Positions 8,545-18,359 of a stretch of DNA of 64,000 nt are shown here, in pieces. Location: NCBI RefSeq assembly GCF_017873565.1, contig NZ_JAGGKH010000008.1:1-64000 (forward strand), in the 5' to 3' direction. The translations under genes were made by a program, and so were the position numbers. Each line of letters opens with the position of its first letter. The first letter of the stretch is position 1. The stretch is from Lederbergia galactosidilytica (lineage in GTDB: Bacteria > Bacillota > Bacilli > Bacillales > Bacillaceae_C). The notes under the pieces are model-generated. The model was not told the origin of the DNA. It ran no database searches and saw only the letters and a program-made list of their open reading frames with translations.

Positions 8545-9294
8545 TTAACGTAATTTAATAGAACCGCCATCAACCATAATTGTTTGACCTGTAATATAGT
8601 CAGAGTCATTACTTGCTAAAAATACCGCTACTTGGCCAATATCTTGCTCAGGATCACCTAGACGCCGTAATGGAATGCGATTAAGCATGGCCTCGTACAG
8701 TTCTGGGGCATTTTCACGCCATTGCTCCACGCCAGGAGTTAGGGCAATTGGAGAAATTAAGTTCACATTAATCCCCTCAGGTCCCCATTCATTAGCTGCA
8801 ACCCGTGAAATAGCACGAATCGCTTCTTTAGCAGCCGCATAAGATGTTTGTGTCACCTGTCCATCCAGTCCAGCACCTGAAGCAAAGTTTATCACTTTTC
8901 CCTGAGCTTTCTTTAGTTCAGGATAGGCTGCTTGCATAAAATGGAAGGTAGGGTAAAATCCTGTTCCAAATGATAAATCAAGTAATTCTTCTGTTGTCTC
9001 TATAAATGATGCTTGTCTAGAAACATGCGCGTTATTCACTAAGATGTCTATCTTGCCAAACTTTTCGGTAACTGCCATAACAATCTCATAAACATTTTCC
9101 TTCTTAGAAATATCTTTTATAAACAGGGCGCCTTCTGTTAATTGATTAACATCAGCAAGAGTTTCCTCCCCTTTTTCTTCATTTATATCAACAATCGCTA
9201 CATGGGCGCCTTCTTTAGCCATTGCTAGAGCAATCCCCCTACCAATACCAGAGGCACTACCTGTCACAATCGCAACTTTCCCACTCAGTTTCAT
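8545..9294 (-). CDS. Short-chain dehydrogenase/reductase (second gene of the SDR operon)
   Basis: A 249-residue classical SDR with TGSASGIG near residue 11, catalytic Ser (INFASGAG) and Tyr-x3-Lys (YAAAK). The usual NNAG structural motif reads NNAH, a small departure that may shape the active site. MVDGG ends the cofactor fold near the C-terminus. The long frame starts at 9321, but AAAGGGG lies upstream of the ATG at 9294, which begins MKLSGKVAIVTG as expected for the family. It is 98 bases behind the first SDR and 12 bases before the third. Confidence 0.87.
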   Translation of the reverse strand: MKLSGKVAIVTGSASGIGRGIALAMAKEGAHVAIVDINEEKGEETLADVNQLTEGALFIKDISKKENVYEIVMAVTEKFGKIDILVNNAHVSRQASFIETTEELLDLSFGTGFYPTFHFMQAAYPELKKAQGKVINFASGAGLDGQVTQTSYAAAKEAIRAISRVAANEWGPEGINVNLISPIALTPGVEQWRENAPELYEAMLNRIPLRRLGDPEQDIGQVAVFLASNDSDYITGQTIMVDGGSIKLR

Positions 9295-9392
9295 GATTTT
9301 TATTCCCCTTTCTATTACCAACTATTATTTTACTTCCTGGCTTTTTAATTCAAAGGTCAGCATTTCTTTGATTGATGAAATCAATCTCAACA

Positions 9393-10211
9393 CTAAACCT
9401 GTCCTTCCGTCTTAGCTTTATTCATATATTCTCTAAAGTCAGGACTACTAGGATTTCCCATATAATGTCCACCTTCAACTTGAATCGTTTGCCCCGTAAT
9501 AAATTTAGACTCGTCTGAAGCCAAGAAAAGCACTGTATAACCAATATCGTCTGCTTCACCGTGATAAGGCAATGCATTGTATTTCTCAAAAATATCCAAT
9601 ACTTCAGGATCCATATTTCTTTTGGCCGCAGGAGTTAGGATCAATCCCGGTGCTACCGCATTGCAACGAATTTTGTTTTTACCATATTGAGTCGCAATAT
9701 ATCTCGTTAAATTGATAACACCAGCTTTTGACGCTCCATATGCTGCACGAATCGCATCCCCATAAAAGCCGGCCATTGAAGCTGTGTTAATAATTGAACC
9801 TCCACCCGCCTCAATCATATGTGGAATTGCTAATCTACTTCCCATTAATACACTTTTAAGGTTCACATTCAGTAGACGATCCCATTCATCCAAGTCAATA
9901 TTCACTACATCTAAATCCTTCTGCAAGTTCGTAAGACCCACATTGTTAAAAAGAACATTTATTTTCCCATAATGATGAACAGTAAATTCAACGGCTTCCT
10001 CAATTGTTTTACTATCAGCGGCATCAATAAATATGCCGACAGCCTCACCACCTTGAGTTCTAATCTCCTCTGCCGCTTGCTGGGCACCTTCTAAATTGAA
10101 GTCAGCAATAACAACCTTGGCCCCTTCCTTTGCCATTAATCTTGCTGTAGACAAGCCAATTCCCGAAGCGCTCCCAGTTAATAACGCTACTTTATTCTCT
10201 ACCCTTCTCAC
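9393..10211 (-). CDS. Short-chain dehydrogenase/reductase (first gene of the SDR operon)
   Basis: A 272-residue classical SDR with TGSASGIG (about residue 13), NNVG in place of NNAG, catalytic Ser (INTASMAG) and YGASK. It has a C-terminal tail of about 20 residues beyond the conserved QVEGG end. The start is GTG, eight bases after AGGAG. As the first gene of the group it probably carries the promoter, in the AT-rich DNA upstream. The three SDR proteins are clearly different from each other and are not recent duplicates. Together they suggest stepwise oxidation of an alcohol-type carbon source (inference). Confidence 0.87.
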   Translation of the reverse strand: MRRVENKVALLTGSASGIGLSTARLMAKEGAKVVIADFNLEGAQQAAEEIRTQGGEAVGIFIDAADSKTIEEAVEFTVHHYGKINVLFNNVGLTNLQKDLDVVNIDLDEWDRLLNVNLKSVLMGSRLAIPHMIEAGGGSIINTASMAGFYGDAIRAAYGASKAGVINLTRYIATQYGKNKIRCNAVAPGLILTPAAKRNMDPEVLDIFEKYNALPYHGEADDIGYTVLFLASDESKFITGQTIQVEGGHYMGNPSSPDFREYMNKAKTEGQV

Positions 10212-10782
10212 TCTAGAATTCTCCTTTTCAAAAGCTAAGTTTACTTTTTACAAAGCTCTCCTCATAGAGGAATAAATTCGTTCATCTTTACTTCTAGAAG
10301 AATATGCTTTCAAAAAATCAATAGGAGTTCCCTTGTTCAACCATAGAATCCCTTCATCTAAAAAGAATTATCCTGGTCTAATATAGTTAGATATCTAACT
10401 ATTATACATCTAAATAATACTGAAATAATAAGAAAAAAGCAACTGAAAGATTTAAGTGGAGAGAATATAGAATAGGGCAGTAGGATAATAAATTTGTGCT
10501 CAGGTGGCTACTTTTAACCATCTTTCAAAACCAACACAGTGTGAATCCTTTATAGCCGCGGGGGTCTTCAATGAGTAGATAACCTACCTCTTGGAAAGAA
10601 TAGAGGTAAAATCAATTAATACATCGAGAAACATATACAGTAATTGAGAATTAAAACTTTTTACTAGACATTACGCTCCTTCCTAATTTTCTGTGATTGG
10701 CAAGAAGTGAATAGATAAAAACGGTTTTTATATAAACTTCTATTGACAAATTAATGGATAATTCTTAAAGAATAGATATAAT
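10212..10782. other. Intergenic DNA between divergent SDR and ahpC units
   Basis: No supported coding sequence or RNA. The left part should hold the SDR operon promoter and the right part leads into the ahpC promoter. A TTGACA at 10743-10748 has no good -10 partner. Confidence 0.5.
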
Positions 10783-10836
10783 TTGACAAAAATTCGCTTG
10801 TATATGATAATTACTGTTGTATTAGAATAATTATAG
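10783..10836 (+). promoter_or_regulatory. ahpC promoter with PerR box
   Basis: TTGACA (10783-10788), a 17-base spacer and GATAAT (10806-10811) form a near-consensus SigA promoter. Directly downstream, 10822-10836 reads TTAGAATAATTATAG, which matches the PerR box TTATAATNATTATAA at 12 of 14 fixed positions. A PerR-type repressor bound there would block transcription until peroxide inactivates it. A strong AGGAGG follows before the ahpC start. Confidence 0.8.
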
Positions 10837-10878
10837 TTAGTAATGGAAAATATTAAAATACATTAGGAGGAATAGCAT

Positions 10879-11448
10879 ATGTCTTTAATTGGAAAAGAAA
10901 TACTACCATTCAAAGCATCAGCATACAACAGTAGTAACGGTGAATTTATTGAAGTTTCAGAAGAAAATTTTAAAGGACAATGGACTGTCGTTTGCTTTTA
11001 TCCAGCAGACTTTTCATTCGTTTGCCCTACTGAACTTGAGGATCTGCAAAATCAATATGCAGAACTAAAAGAGCTTGGAGCTGAAATCTATTCCGTTTCA
11101 ACGGATACACATTTTGTTCATAAAGCATGGCATGATCACTCAGATGCAATTAGTAAAATTGAATATACAATGATCGGTGACCCTTCACAAGTTATTTCTC
11201 GCAACTTTGATGTATTAGATGAAGAAGCTGGTCTTGCTCAACGCGGTACATTCATTATCGACCCAGACGGTATCGTTCAAGCTGCTGAAATCAATGCTGA
11301 TGGTATCGGCCGTGACGCAAGCACGCTTGTTGGAAAAATTAAAGCAGCTCAATATGTGCGCAACAATCCTGGTGAAGTTTGCCCGGCAAAATGGGAAGAA
11401 GGCGCTAAAACATTAAAACCAAGTCTTGATCTTGTAGGTAAGATTTAA
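10879..11448 (+). CDS. ahpC: Alkyl hydroperoxide reductase subunit C (2-Cys peroxiredoxin)
   Basis: A 189-residue AhpC/Prx1 peroxiredoxin. The peroxidatic cysteine is Cys49 in [12 protein letters not shown] and the resolving cysteine lies in the C-terminal VCPAKW block near residue 168. It reduces hydrogen peroxide and organic hydroperoxides in the cytoplasm and is recharged by AhpF. Length and motifs are normal for the family. AGGAGG sits eight bases before the ATG. ahpF follows after 12 bases, and the upstream PerR-type box indicates peroxide induction. Confidence 0.97.
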   Translation: MSLIGKEILPFKASAYNSSNGEFIEVSEENFKGQWTVVCFYPADFSFVCPTELEDLQNQYAELKELGAEIYSVSTDTHFVHKAWHDHSDAISKIEYTMIGDPSQVISRNFDVLDEEAGLAQRGTFIIDPDGIVQAAEINADGIGRDASTLVGKIKAAQYVRNNPGEVCPAKWEEGAKTLKPSLDLVGKI

Positions 11449-11460
11449 GGAGTGCATTAA

Positions 11461-12990
11461 ATGCTACTAGATGAAAATATCAAAGCACAATTAGCCCAAT
11501 ACCTCCAAATGTTGGAAGGCGACATCTTACTTAAAGTGAGCGCGGGAACTGATCAAGTTTCCCGCGAAATGCTTGATCTTGTGGACGAGCTAGCGACTAT
11601 GTCTGCTCACATTAAAGTAGAACACGCTGATCTTGAGAGAACACCAAGCTTTAGTGTTAACCGTATCGGTGAAGAGACTGGGATTACTTTTGCTGGCGTT
11701 CCACTTGGACATGAATTTACTTCACTTGTCCTTGCTTTACTTCAAGTAAGTGGAAGAGCACCTAAGGTCGATCAAAAAGTCATCGATCAAGTGCAAGCAA
11801 TTCAAGAAAACTATCACTTTGAAACTTATGTTAGCTTAAGCTGTCAAAATTGTCCTGATGTTGTACAGGCGTTGAATACGATGAGTGTTCTTAACCCTAA
11901 TATTACTCATACAATGATTGATGGTGCAGCATATAAGGAAGAAGTGGAAAGCAAAAATATTATGGCTGTACCTACTGTATACCTGAATGGTGAGCCATTT
12001 GGTAATGGACGGATGACGCTTGAAGAAATTCTCGCAAAACTTGGAAGTGCTCCAGATGCCTCTGAATTTGCTGATAAAGATCCGTTCGATGTACTTGTAG
12101 TAGGTGGCGGACCAGCAGGCGCAAGTGCAGCTGTTTATGCAGCACGTAAAGGCATCCGTACTGGGATTGTTGCTGACCGTTTTGGTGGTCAAATTTTGGA
12201 CACTGCTAGCATCGAGAACTTTATTAGTGTGAATCATACAGAAGGTCCAAAACTTGCTGCAAATCTTGAAGAGCACGTGAAAGAATACAATATTGATGTC
12301 ATGAATTTACAACGTGCAAAACGGTTAGAAAAGAAAGACCATATTGAAATCGAATTGGAAAACGGTGCTGTACTAAAAAGTAAGACCGTCATCCTTTCAA
12401 CAGGCGCACGCTGGCGTAATGTTGGTGTACCAGGCGAAGCTGAATTCAAAAACAAAGGTGTTGCATACTGCCCTCACTGTGATGGCCCATTGTTTGAAGG
12501 AAAACACGTAGCCGTTATTGGCGGTGGGAATTCCGGGATTGAGGCTGCTATTGACCTTGCTGGCATTGTGAAACATGTCACAGTTCTTGAATTTATGCCT
12601 GAATTGAAAGCTGATTCTGTTCTTCAAGATCGTCTTTACAAACTACCAAATGTAACGGTCCTAAAGAATGTACAAACAAAGGAAATTACCGGATCAGACA
12701 GTGTCAATGGGATTACTTACATTGAACGTGACACAGAAACAGAACAACATATCGAATTATCCGGCGTATTTGTTCAAATCGGTCTTGTACCAAATACAGA
12801 TTGGCTTGGCGACACCGTTGAGCGCAATAAGTTCGGGGAAATTGTGGTGAACCCGCGTGGAGAAACCAATGTACCTGGCGTATTTGCTGCAGGTGACTGT
12901 ACAACTGCCCCATTTAAGCAAATTATTATTTCGATGGGATCTGGTGCCACTGCATCCTTAAGCGCCTTTGATTATCTCGTACGGAATTAA
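11461..12990 (+). CDS. ahpF: Alkyl hydroperoxide reductase subunit F (flavoprotein disulfide reductase)
   Basis: A 509-residue NADH-dependent flavoprotein. The N-terminal double thioredoxin fold (about 1-195) carries Cys128-x2-Cys131 (CQNC), which passes electrons to AhpC. The FAD domain begins with VVGGGPAG near residue 213. The thioredoxin-reductase-like redox centre is Cys337-x2-Cys340 (CPHC), and NADH binds at VIGGGNSG near 352. GVFAAGDCTT marks the second FAD motif. It forms one operon with ahpC and ends in a clear terminator. Confidence 0.97.
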   Translation: MLLDENIKAQLAQYLQMLEGDILLKVSAGTDQVSREMLDLVDELATMSAHIKVEHADLERTPSFSVNRIGEETGITFAGVPLGHEFTSLVLALLQVSGRAPKVDQKVIDQVQAIQENYHFETYVSLSCQNCPDVVQALNTMSVLNPNITHTMIDGAAYKEEVESKNIMAVPTVYLNGEPFGNGRMTLEEILAKLGSAPDASEFADKDPFDVLVVGGGPAGASAAVYAARKGIRTGIVADRFGGQILDTASIENFISVNHTEGPKLAANLEEHVKEYNIDVMNLQRAKRLEKKDHIEIELENGAVLKSKTVILSTGARWRNVGVPGEAEFKNKGVAYCPHCDGPLFEGKHVAVIGGGNSGIEAAIDLAGIVKHVTVLEFMPELKADSVLQDRLYKLPNVTVLKNVQTKEITGSDSVNGITYIERDTETEQHIELSGVFVQIGLVPNTDWLGDTVERNKFGEIVVNPRGETNVPGVFAAGDCTTAPFKQIIISMGSGATASLSAFDYLVRN

Positions 12991-13000
12991 TGTAGAAGAA

Positions 13001-13038
13001 AAACTGTTGGAAACTCCTTTCCAGCAGTTTTTCTTTTA
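13001..13038 (+). terminator. Terminator of ahpCF
   Basis: AAACTGTTGG / CCAGCAGTTT arms with one G-U type pair, followed by TTTCTTTT, ten bases after the ahpF stop. A second weaker hairpin follows at 13074-13122 (CTCAAAGT...ACTTTGGG, then ATTTTTTT). Confidence 0.85.
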
Positions 13039-13660
13039 TTGACATTAGCTAGTAAATCCCACGCATTCTACATCTCAAAGTAAATGCAGATAATTCTGCA
13101 ACTCGAACTTTGGGATTTTTTTGCTGGTAATTGATAAGCAAAAGCTAAACTAACTGCTGATAAGCAAAAGTGAGCTCCCGCTACCATAGATTATTCAAGG
13201 GAAGCCAAGCCAAACTGGTAGCTTCTCTCTTTAAAACAACTTTACACTTCTCAAGGCACTTTTCTAAACTTAAAAAAGTATGCCTTCCTTCAAATCCTAT
13301 TCCTAAACTAGCATAATTCAAGCAATCTCCTCGTCCCCTTAGCTTACCACATTACATAGACTGTAATATCCGGGAGAGAGCCAAATGATTAAGATCCAAT
13401 GAGCACTTTAATATAAAATTTTTATCTAGCATAGATCGAACTCTATCTGTATCCAAAACACCCTATCAAGTTGCGCTCCTAACTCCCTCTCTCATTTAAC
13501 ATCAAGAATTAGCGCCTTTTCAGCAAATTTCCCTCCACATTTTAAGTCTTAACAGAGTTGACAAAAGTTGCGAGCAAGGAGCTCTTGAAGTAAAGGAGAA
13601 TAGTTTAATAGACAAAACATCTACTCATAGTATCTTTCTCTAGAAGAAACTGAAAGCGCT
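13039..13660. other. Gene-free stretch with a short direct repeat
   Basis: No supported gene. A 13-bp sequence, TGATAAGCAAAAG, occurs at 13132-13144 and again at 13158-13170, 26 bases apart. A backup terminator lies at 13074-13122. Otherwise nothing is recognised. Confidence 0.5.
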
Positions 13661-13798
13661 GAGGCTAGTACAAAAGTGTTTTCGCTTGAGTAAAGTCCGA
13701 ACTATTAGCGTGAATATAACGCACTCCGGAAATATACTTCGCTAAGGTAATGCAATATTCGCTTTTGAGGCTTAGCATTTTAGTTATCTCCCAGCCTC
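13661..13798 (-). repeat. MITE-like repeat R1, short copy
   Basis: This 138-bp element has GAGGCT...AGCCTC inverted ends. In reverse orientation its two ends match the outer parts of the long copies at 18043-18335 and 30903-31219; the middle of about 160 bp is absent. It ends about 80 bases before the phospholipase-D-like gene, and that gene's reading frame runs open into it, which gives a falsely long N-terminus. Confidence 0.85.
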
Positions 13799-13878
13799 TG
13801 CTAGTAAGTTTAATTTTAGAAAATGTTTTATTGAACAAACTGGGGGAAAACAAATTTGAAGAAGGAGGGCGCGTGTAT

Positions 13879-15318
13879 ATGGATTCTGATGAACATAGAA
13901 ATAGAAAGAAAATAAAGTTGATATTGTTCACTACTTTTTTTTTGGTAGTTATCACTATAGGAATCTATAATCATCTTAAATCTCTCCCCCCTGGATTGTC
14001 ATATGAAGGAGATATTTATTACACAGATAATGTGGAATTTTTAAAAGATCTTACATATGAAAAAACAAATGGAGAAGTGACGAGTGAACAGGGAATATTT
14101 GCTGAAGCCTTTAAAATGATCAGTGAGGCCAAGGACATAGTTGTCGTAGATATGTTTTTATTTAATGATTATACAGATCAAGACAGGAACTTTCCGGATT
14201 TAAGCGGCAAATTGACACAGGCATTAGTTAAACAAAAACAACGATATCCGAAGTTACAAGTAGTATTTATTACGGACCCAATCAATAATGGCTATCATTC
14301 TTATAAAGAAAAACATGTACAATTACTCGAAGATAATGATATTGAAGTGGTACTAACGAATCTTAGTAAACTGCGGGATTCCAACAAACCTTACTCTTCT
14401 GTATGGCGGCTTTTATTTCAGCCTTTCGGGCAAAAAGGAACTGGGTGGTTACCGAATCCTTTTGCAAAGGAAGCCCCCCCTTTTACGATACGGTCATATC
14501 TAGAGCTATTCAATGTAAAAGCGAATCACAGAAAAGTGTTAATTACAGAAAAAAGTGCACTTGTCACTTCAGCCAATCCTCATAATGAGAGCGGCTTTGC
14601 TTCCAATATTGGCTTTAAGGTATCTGGAGAAATCATTTCGGATATGATTGAAGCTGAACAAGCTGTCATTGATTATTCCGGGGGAAAAACCCAAATCAAC
14701 ATTCCAGAGAAAAAGGCTGCTAAAAAAAAGGAGATTACCGTTCAATACCTTACAGAAGGTAAGATCCTTAAACATCTCGTAGAGGAGATTAACGATACGA
14801 AAAAAGGAGATATTATTTGGTCAGGTATGTTTTATATTGCCAATAGAGATGTCATTAATGCATTCCATGAGGCAAGCGACAGAGGAGTTAAAATCAATCT
14901 TATACTTGATCCGAACAAAGTGGCCTTCGGTAACCAAAAGACAGGATTACCTAACTTGCCTGTTGCCTCTGAGTTAGTAAAAGATAAGGGCATTACCATC
15001 CGCTGGTACGAATCCGAACAAGATCAATATCATACAAAATTATTGTACATTAAAAGACAGGAGAAAAGTGTGATAATCGGTGGTTCCGCCAACCATACGA
15101 CCAGAAATCTCGATGATTTGAATTTAGAAAATGATATTGCAATTACTGCAAAGCCAAATACCCCAATAATGAAGGATGTAGACAACTATTTTGAACGTTT
15201 ATGGAATAATGAGAACGGGTTATTTACATCTGCATACGAAGCAAATGAAGATGCGCTTACACCTTTGCTTACATTTACGTATTGGCTTCAAAAAGTGAGT
15301 TCCTTGACGACTTACTAA
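13879..15318 (+). CDS. Phospholipase D-like membrane protein with degenerate HKD motifs
   Basis: About 479 residues with one N-terminal membrane helix (about 12-34) and two PLD-type halves. Half 1 has NHRKVLITE...SANPHNES (about residue 215) and half 2 has YHTKLLYIK...GGSANHTTRN (about residue 390). The H-x-K and the (G)SAN blocks are kept, but the Asp of HxKxxxxD is Glu in the first motif and Lys in the second. Catalytic histidines remain, so phosphodiesterase or phosphatidyl-transfer activity is possible. AAGGAGG lies ten bases before the ATG at 13879; the frame is open back to 13750, but that part lies in repeat DNA. No partner gene is apparent. Confidence 0.8.
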   Translation: MDSDEHRNRKKIKLILFTTFFLVVITIGIYNHLKSLPPGLSYEGDIYYTDNVEFLKDLTYEKTNGEVTSEQGIFAEAFKMISEAKDIVVVDMFLFNDYTDQDRNFPDLSGKLTQALVKQKQRYPKLQVVFITDPINNGYHSYKEKHVQLLEDNDIEVVLTNLSKLRDSNKPYSSVWRLLFQPFGQKGTGWLPNPFAKEAPPFTIRSYLELFNVKANHRKVLITEKSALVTSANPHNESGFASNIGFKVSGEIISDMIEAEQAVIDYSGGKTQINIPEKKAAKKKEITVQYLTEGKILKHLVEEINDTKKGDIIWSGMFYIANRDVINAFHEASDRGVKINLILDPNKVAFGNQKTGLPNLPVASELVKDKGITIRWYESEQDQYHTKLLYIKRQEKSVIIGGSANHTTRNLDDLNLENDIAITAKPNTPIMKDVDNYFERLWNNENGLFTSAYEANEDALTPLLTFTYWLQKVSSLTTY

Positions 15319-15515
15319 GGGGAGATTTAACATCCAGGCGTTTTTACAATATAATTCCTTCCATATTATTGAGCACCTAGTGCATCTCTTTCACTAATAG
15401 CCATTCACCCCTGTGCATATAAGTATAACCAATCTTTTAATAGTGCTAAAATAATGGTAGGAAGATTAAATTCTGAGGTACAAGACGACACTATTTGGAT
15501 AAAGGAGTGGTTATG

Positions 15516-16400
15516 ATGAACCAGAGTCAGTTTGAGAAAATCAAAAATGGAAAAGGTTTTATCGCAGCACTAGACCAAAGTGGAGGGAGTACACCTAAGG
15601 CGCTTGCCGCTTATGGTATCTCAGAGGATGCCTATTCAAATGAAAGTGAAATGTTTGACTTAGTTCACAAAATGCGAACACGTATTATTACGTCACCTGC
15701 TTTTGATTCAAATTATATCTTAGGCGCTATTCTATTTGAGCAGACCATGAATAGTAAAATTGAAGATATGTATACCGCTGATTATTTAGCTGAAAAGAAA
15801 GGGATCGTTCCTTTTCTTAAAGTCGATAAAGGGCTTGATCAAGAGGCAAATGGTGTGCAACTGATGAAGCCAAACCCAGGTCTTGGAGATCTACTCAAAC
15901 GTGCAAATGAGCGTCATATTTTTGGTACGAAAATGCGCTCTGTTATTAAAGAAGCAAATATTGAGGGAATTAAAGCTGTAGTTGATCAGCAATTTGAGAT
16001 CGGTAAGCAAATTATTGCGGCTGGACTAGTCCCTATTATCGAGCCTGAAGTTGATATTCATAGTCAAGACAAAGAAAAATGCGAAGACTTTTTAAAAACA
16101 GAACTATTAAACCATCTCAACCAATTAAAAGATAATGAAAATGTTATGCTCAAAATCACAATTCCTACAAAAGCCAACTTGTATAAGGAATTAATTGATC
16201 ATCCAAAAGTCGTTCGGGTCGTAGCCCTCTCCGGTGGTTACTCCGCAGACGAAGCTAATGCAAAACTAAAAGAAAATCAGGGCCTCATCGCCAGTTTCTC
16301 TCGTGCCCTCAGTCAAGACTTAAACAATGACCAAACCGAAGAGGAATTTAACACTACTCTGCAAAAAGCTGTTCAATCTATATACGAGGCATCTATTTAA
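15516..16400 (+). CDS. fda: Fructose-bisphosphate aldolase, class I (bacterial Fda type)
   Basis: A 294-residue class I aldolase that splits fructose 1,6-bisphosphate through a Schiff base and needs no metal. It resembles the staphylococcal enzyme: [16 protein letters not shown] near residue 14, KVDKGL near 105, EPEVDI near 180 and the Schiff-base lysine in [13 protein letters not shown] near 210. ALSGGYS and FSRAL form the phosphate site. AGGAG eight bases before the second ATG (15516) favours that start over TTG 15495 and ATG 15513. It is monocistronic; an R2 palindrome starts three bases after its stop and probably ends transcription. Confidence 0.93.
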   Translation: MNQSQFEKIKNGKGFIAALDQSGGSTPKALAAYGISEDAYSNESEMFDLVHKMRTRIITSPAFDSNYILGAILFEQTMNSKIEDMYTADYLAEKKGIVPFLKVDKGLDQEANGVQLMKPNPGLGDLLKRANERHIFGTKMRSVIKEANIEGIKAVVDQQFEIGKQIIAAGLVPIIEPEVDIHSQDKEKCEDFLKTELLNHLNQLKDNENVMLKITIPTKANLYKELIDHPKVVRVVALSGGYSADEANAKLKENQGLIASFSRALSQDLNNDQTEEEFNTTLQKAVQSIYEASI

Positions 16401-16403
16401 TAC

Positions 16404-16455
16404 GGGGACAGTCCCCCATTGTGATAAAGTATTAACGCAATGGGGGTCAGGCCCT
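16404..16455. repeat. Palindromic repeat R2, copy A (behind fda)
   Basis: GGGGACAGTCCCCCA, then GTGATAAAGTATTAACGC and TGGGGGTCAGGCCC, a 52-bp imperfect palindrome. It begins three bases past the aldolase stop, so it probably acts as its terminator or 3' stabiliser. Confidence 0.85.
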
Positions 16456-16615
16456 TTGCTAAAACCCCGTAAGACAATCACTATAAAACATATCTTGCAG
16501 TCTAGCCTTTCGACATCTCTCTACTCACTATCCCCACCATCACTCCTTAATTATTAGTTTTAAAAACTAAAACTCACCCTCTCGTATCATATTAATTAGC
16601 TTCTTCTTTTATGAA

Positions 16616-16667
16616 GGGGACTGTCCCCCATCCAATTAAAGCGGTAATACGCTGGGGGACAGACCCC
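16616..16667. repeat. Palindromic repeat R2, copy B
   Basis: GGGGACTGTCCCCCA ... GGGGGACAGACCCC, the same 52-bp design as copy A, 160 bases further on. It ends four bases before the -35 element of the CoA-transferase promoter. Confidence 0.85.
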
Positions 16668-16670
16668 AAA

Positions 16671-16700
16671 TTGACACCAGGTCCTAATAGTTGGTATATT
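16671..16700 (+). promoter_or_regulatory. SigA-type promoter of the CoA-transferase gene
   Basis: TTGACA (16671-16676), an 18-base spacer and TATATT (16695-16700), 35 bases before the start codon. AGGAGG lies between. Confidence 0.6.
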
Positions 16701-16734
16701 TCTATTATCATCAACGTAGGAGGACGGTTCGGAC

Positions 16735-18012
16735 ATGACCATCGGAGAGAAGGAAAAAGATTTAGCTGAATTATTAACTATCATAGGTAAACATCGTGAT
16801 GTGATTGTCGCTATGGGGAATGGCGAGCCTGATTATTTATTAACTGCAATCGACGAAAATCCTAATGTATTTTCAAGTTTAAGAATACATCAAATTTTAG
16901 AGATGAAAAATCGCCAATACATACAGGGGGAACATCCAAATATCCGCTATGTTTCTTATTTTATGAGTGGATTTGCAAGAAAGGCTTTTTTAAAAGGGAA
17001 ATGTGATTTAATGCCTAACCACTTTCATCAAATGCCGCAATTATTAACGAGTGTCACAGTAAATCCTGTGATTATCTGTCAAACATCCCCTATGGATGAA
17101 GATGGGTATTTTTCCTTAGGCACGGAAGCCGATTATACAGCTCATTTTATTGGTAAGGCTCCATTTATTATTCAAGTAAATGAATATGTACCGCGATCGG
17201 TCGGAGAAAACAAAATTCACATTTCACAAGTGGAAGGTTTTCTCCATCATAATCAACCTTTGCACGAGTTGCCAGAAATCCCCGTAAGGGACATCGACAA
17301 AAAAATTGCAACTTATATCGCAGAAAGGATTGATGATGGGTCTACTTTACAAGTAGGCATTGGCGGAATTCCGAACGCTGTCGTCGGCTTATTACGGCAC
17401 CACCGTAACTTAGGAATCCATACGGAGATGCTTACAGATGGAATTTACGATTTAGTCCAACATGGAGCCATTACTGGAACAGAGAAAAAGACGCATAAAG
17501 AGAAAATGGTCGCTACCTTCGCTTTAGGATCAAAAAAGCTATATAATTTCTTGGATCAAAACCAGGGAATTAAAATGTTATCAGTTGATCAAGTAAATGA
17601 TCCACGCATCATCGCCCAAGAAGACCAGATGGTTGCGATCAACGCATCTACAGAAATTGATTTCTACGGACAATGTGCATCCGAGACTGTTGCCGGTAAA
17701 TATTATAGTTCCACTGGAGGACAGGCTGACTTCGGAGCCGGTGTTCGATTTGCAAAGAATGGCAAAGGCTTTATCTGTCTATATTCAACAGCCAAAAATG
17801 ATACCATTTCTAGAATCCAGCCTACTCTTGCCCCAGGTTCTGTTGTAACAACCTCAAAAAATGATGTTGATTATGTTGTAACAGAATATGGAATCGCCCA
17901 ATTAAAGGGTAAAAGCATCTTCGAAAGAACAAAATTATTAATTAACATTGCCCATCCGAAATTTAGAGATGAGCTTACATTTGAGGCAAAGAAAATGGGA
18001 TTTCTAATTTAA
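16735..18012 (+). CDS. Acetyl-CoA hydrolase/CoA-transferase family protein
   Basis: A 425-residue member of the acetyl-CoA hydrolase/4-hydroxybutyrate CoA-transferase family. The N-terminal half has the VIVAMGNGEP start. The C-terminal half has the CoA loop LQVGIGGIPNAV (about 205), the catalytic glutamate in ASTEIDFYGQ (about 305) and the GGQADFGAG loop (about 332). It should move CoA between an acyl-CoA and a free acid such as acetate, succinate or 4-hydroxybutyrate; the donor pair cannot be told from sequence. AGGAGG precedes the ATG. No pathway partner adjoins it, and an R1 repeat follows 30 bases after the stop. Confidence 0.87.
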   Translation: MTIGEKEKDLAELLTIIGKHRDVIVAMGNGEPDYLLTAIDENPNVFSSLRIHQILEMKNRQYIQGEHPNIRYVSYFMSGFARKAFLKGKCDLMPNHFHQMPQLLTSVTVNPVIICQTSPMDEDGYFSLGTEADYTAHFIGKAPFIIQVNEYVPRSVGENKIHISQVEGFLHHNQPLHELPEIPVRDIDKKIATYIAERIDDGSTLQVGIGGIPNAVVGLLRHHRNLGIHTEMLTDGIYDLVQHGAITGTEKKTHKEKMVATFALGSKKLYNFLDQNQGIKMLSVDQVNDPRIIAQEDQMVAINASTEIDFYGQCASETVAGKYYSSTGGQADFGAGVRFAKNGKGFICLYSTAKNDTISRIQPTLAPGSVVTTSKNDVDYVVTEYGIAQLKGKSIFERTKLLINIAHPKFRDELTFEAKKMGFLI

Positions 18013-18042
18013 GAGTTTCTGTGTTACAGAATTTTGTAAAAA

Positions 18043-18335
18043 GAGGCTGGGACACAACTAAAATGCTAAGCCTCAAAGGCGAATGTTGCATTACCTTAGC
18101 GGAGGAAATATACGTAGACTCCTGCGGGAAGTAAGAGTTCGACAAGACCCCGGAAGGCGAAGCCTGAGGATGCTTGACACTAGGGAAAGCAGGCTAAGTT
18201 CGCGCCGTCCTGGCGCAACGCCTGCATGACCCACATCCTGTAGGCCTTCGGAAGCGAAGTATATTTCCGGAGTGGGTTATTTTCACGCTAATAGTTCGGA
18301 CTTTACTCAAGCGAAAACACTTTTGTCCCAGCCTC
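18043..18335 (+). repeat. MITE-like repeat R1, long copy
   Basis: This 293-bp element has inverted ends GAGGCTGGGACA / TGTCCCAGCCTC. The outer 60-70 bp match the two short copies; the GC-richer middle (TAGACTCCTGCGGGAAG ... CCTGTAGGCCTTCGGAAG) is shared with 30903-31219. No transposase is encoded. The ends could pair as a long hairpin and serve as terminator between the converging genes. Confidence 0.9.
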
Positions 18336-18359
18336 TTTATCAAACTTACCTAAAATAAT

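Noticed and set aside
13750-13878. Extra 43 residues at the N-terminus of the PLD-like protein
   Set aside because: They are encoded mostly by repeat R1 and the true ribosome binding site lies at about 13861.
18043-18335. Structured non-coding RNA gene
   Set aside because: The same sequence occurs several times with inverted ends in the window, so a repeat element is the simpler reading.
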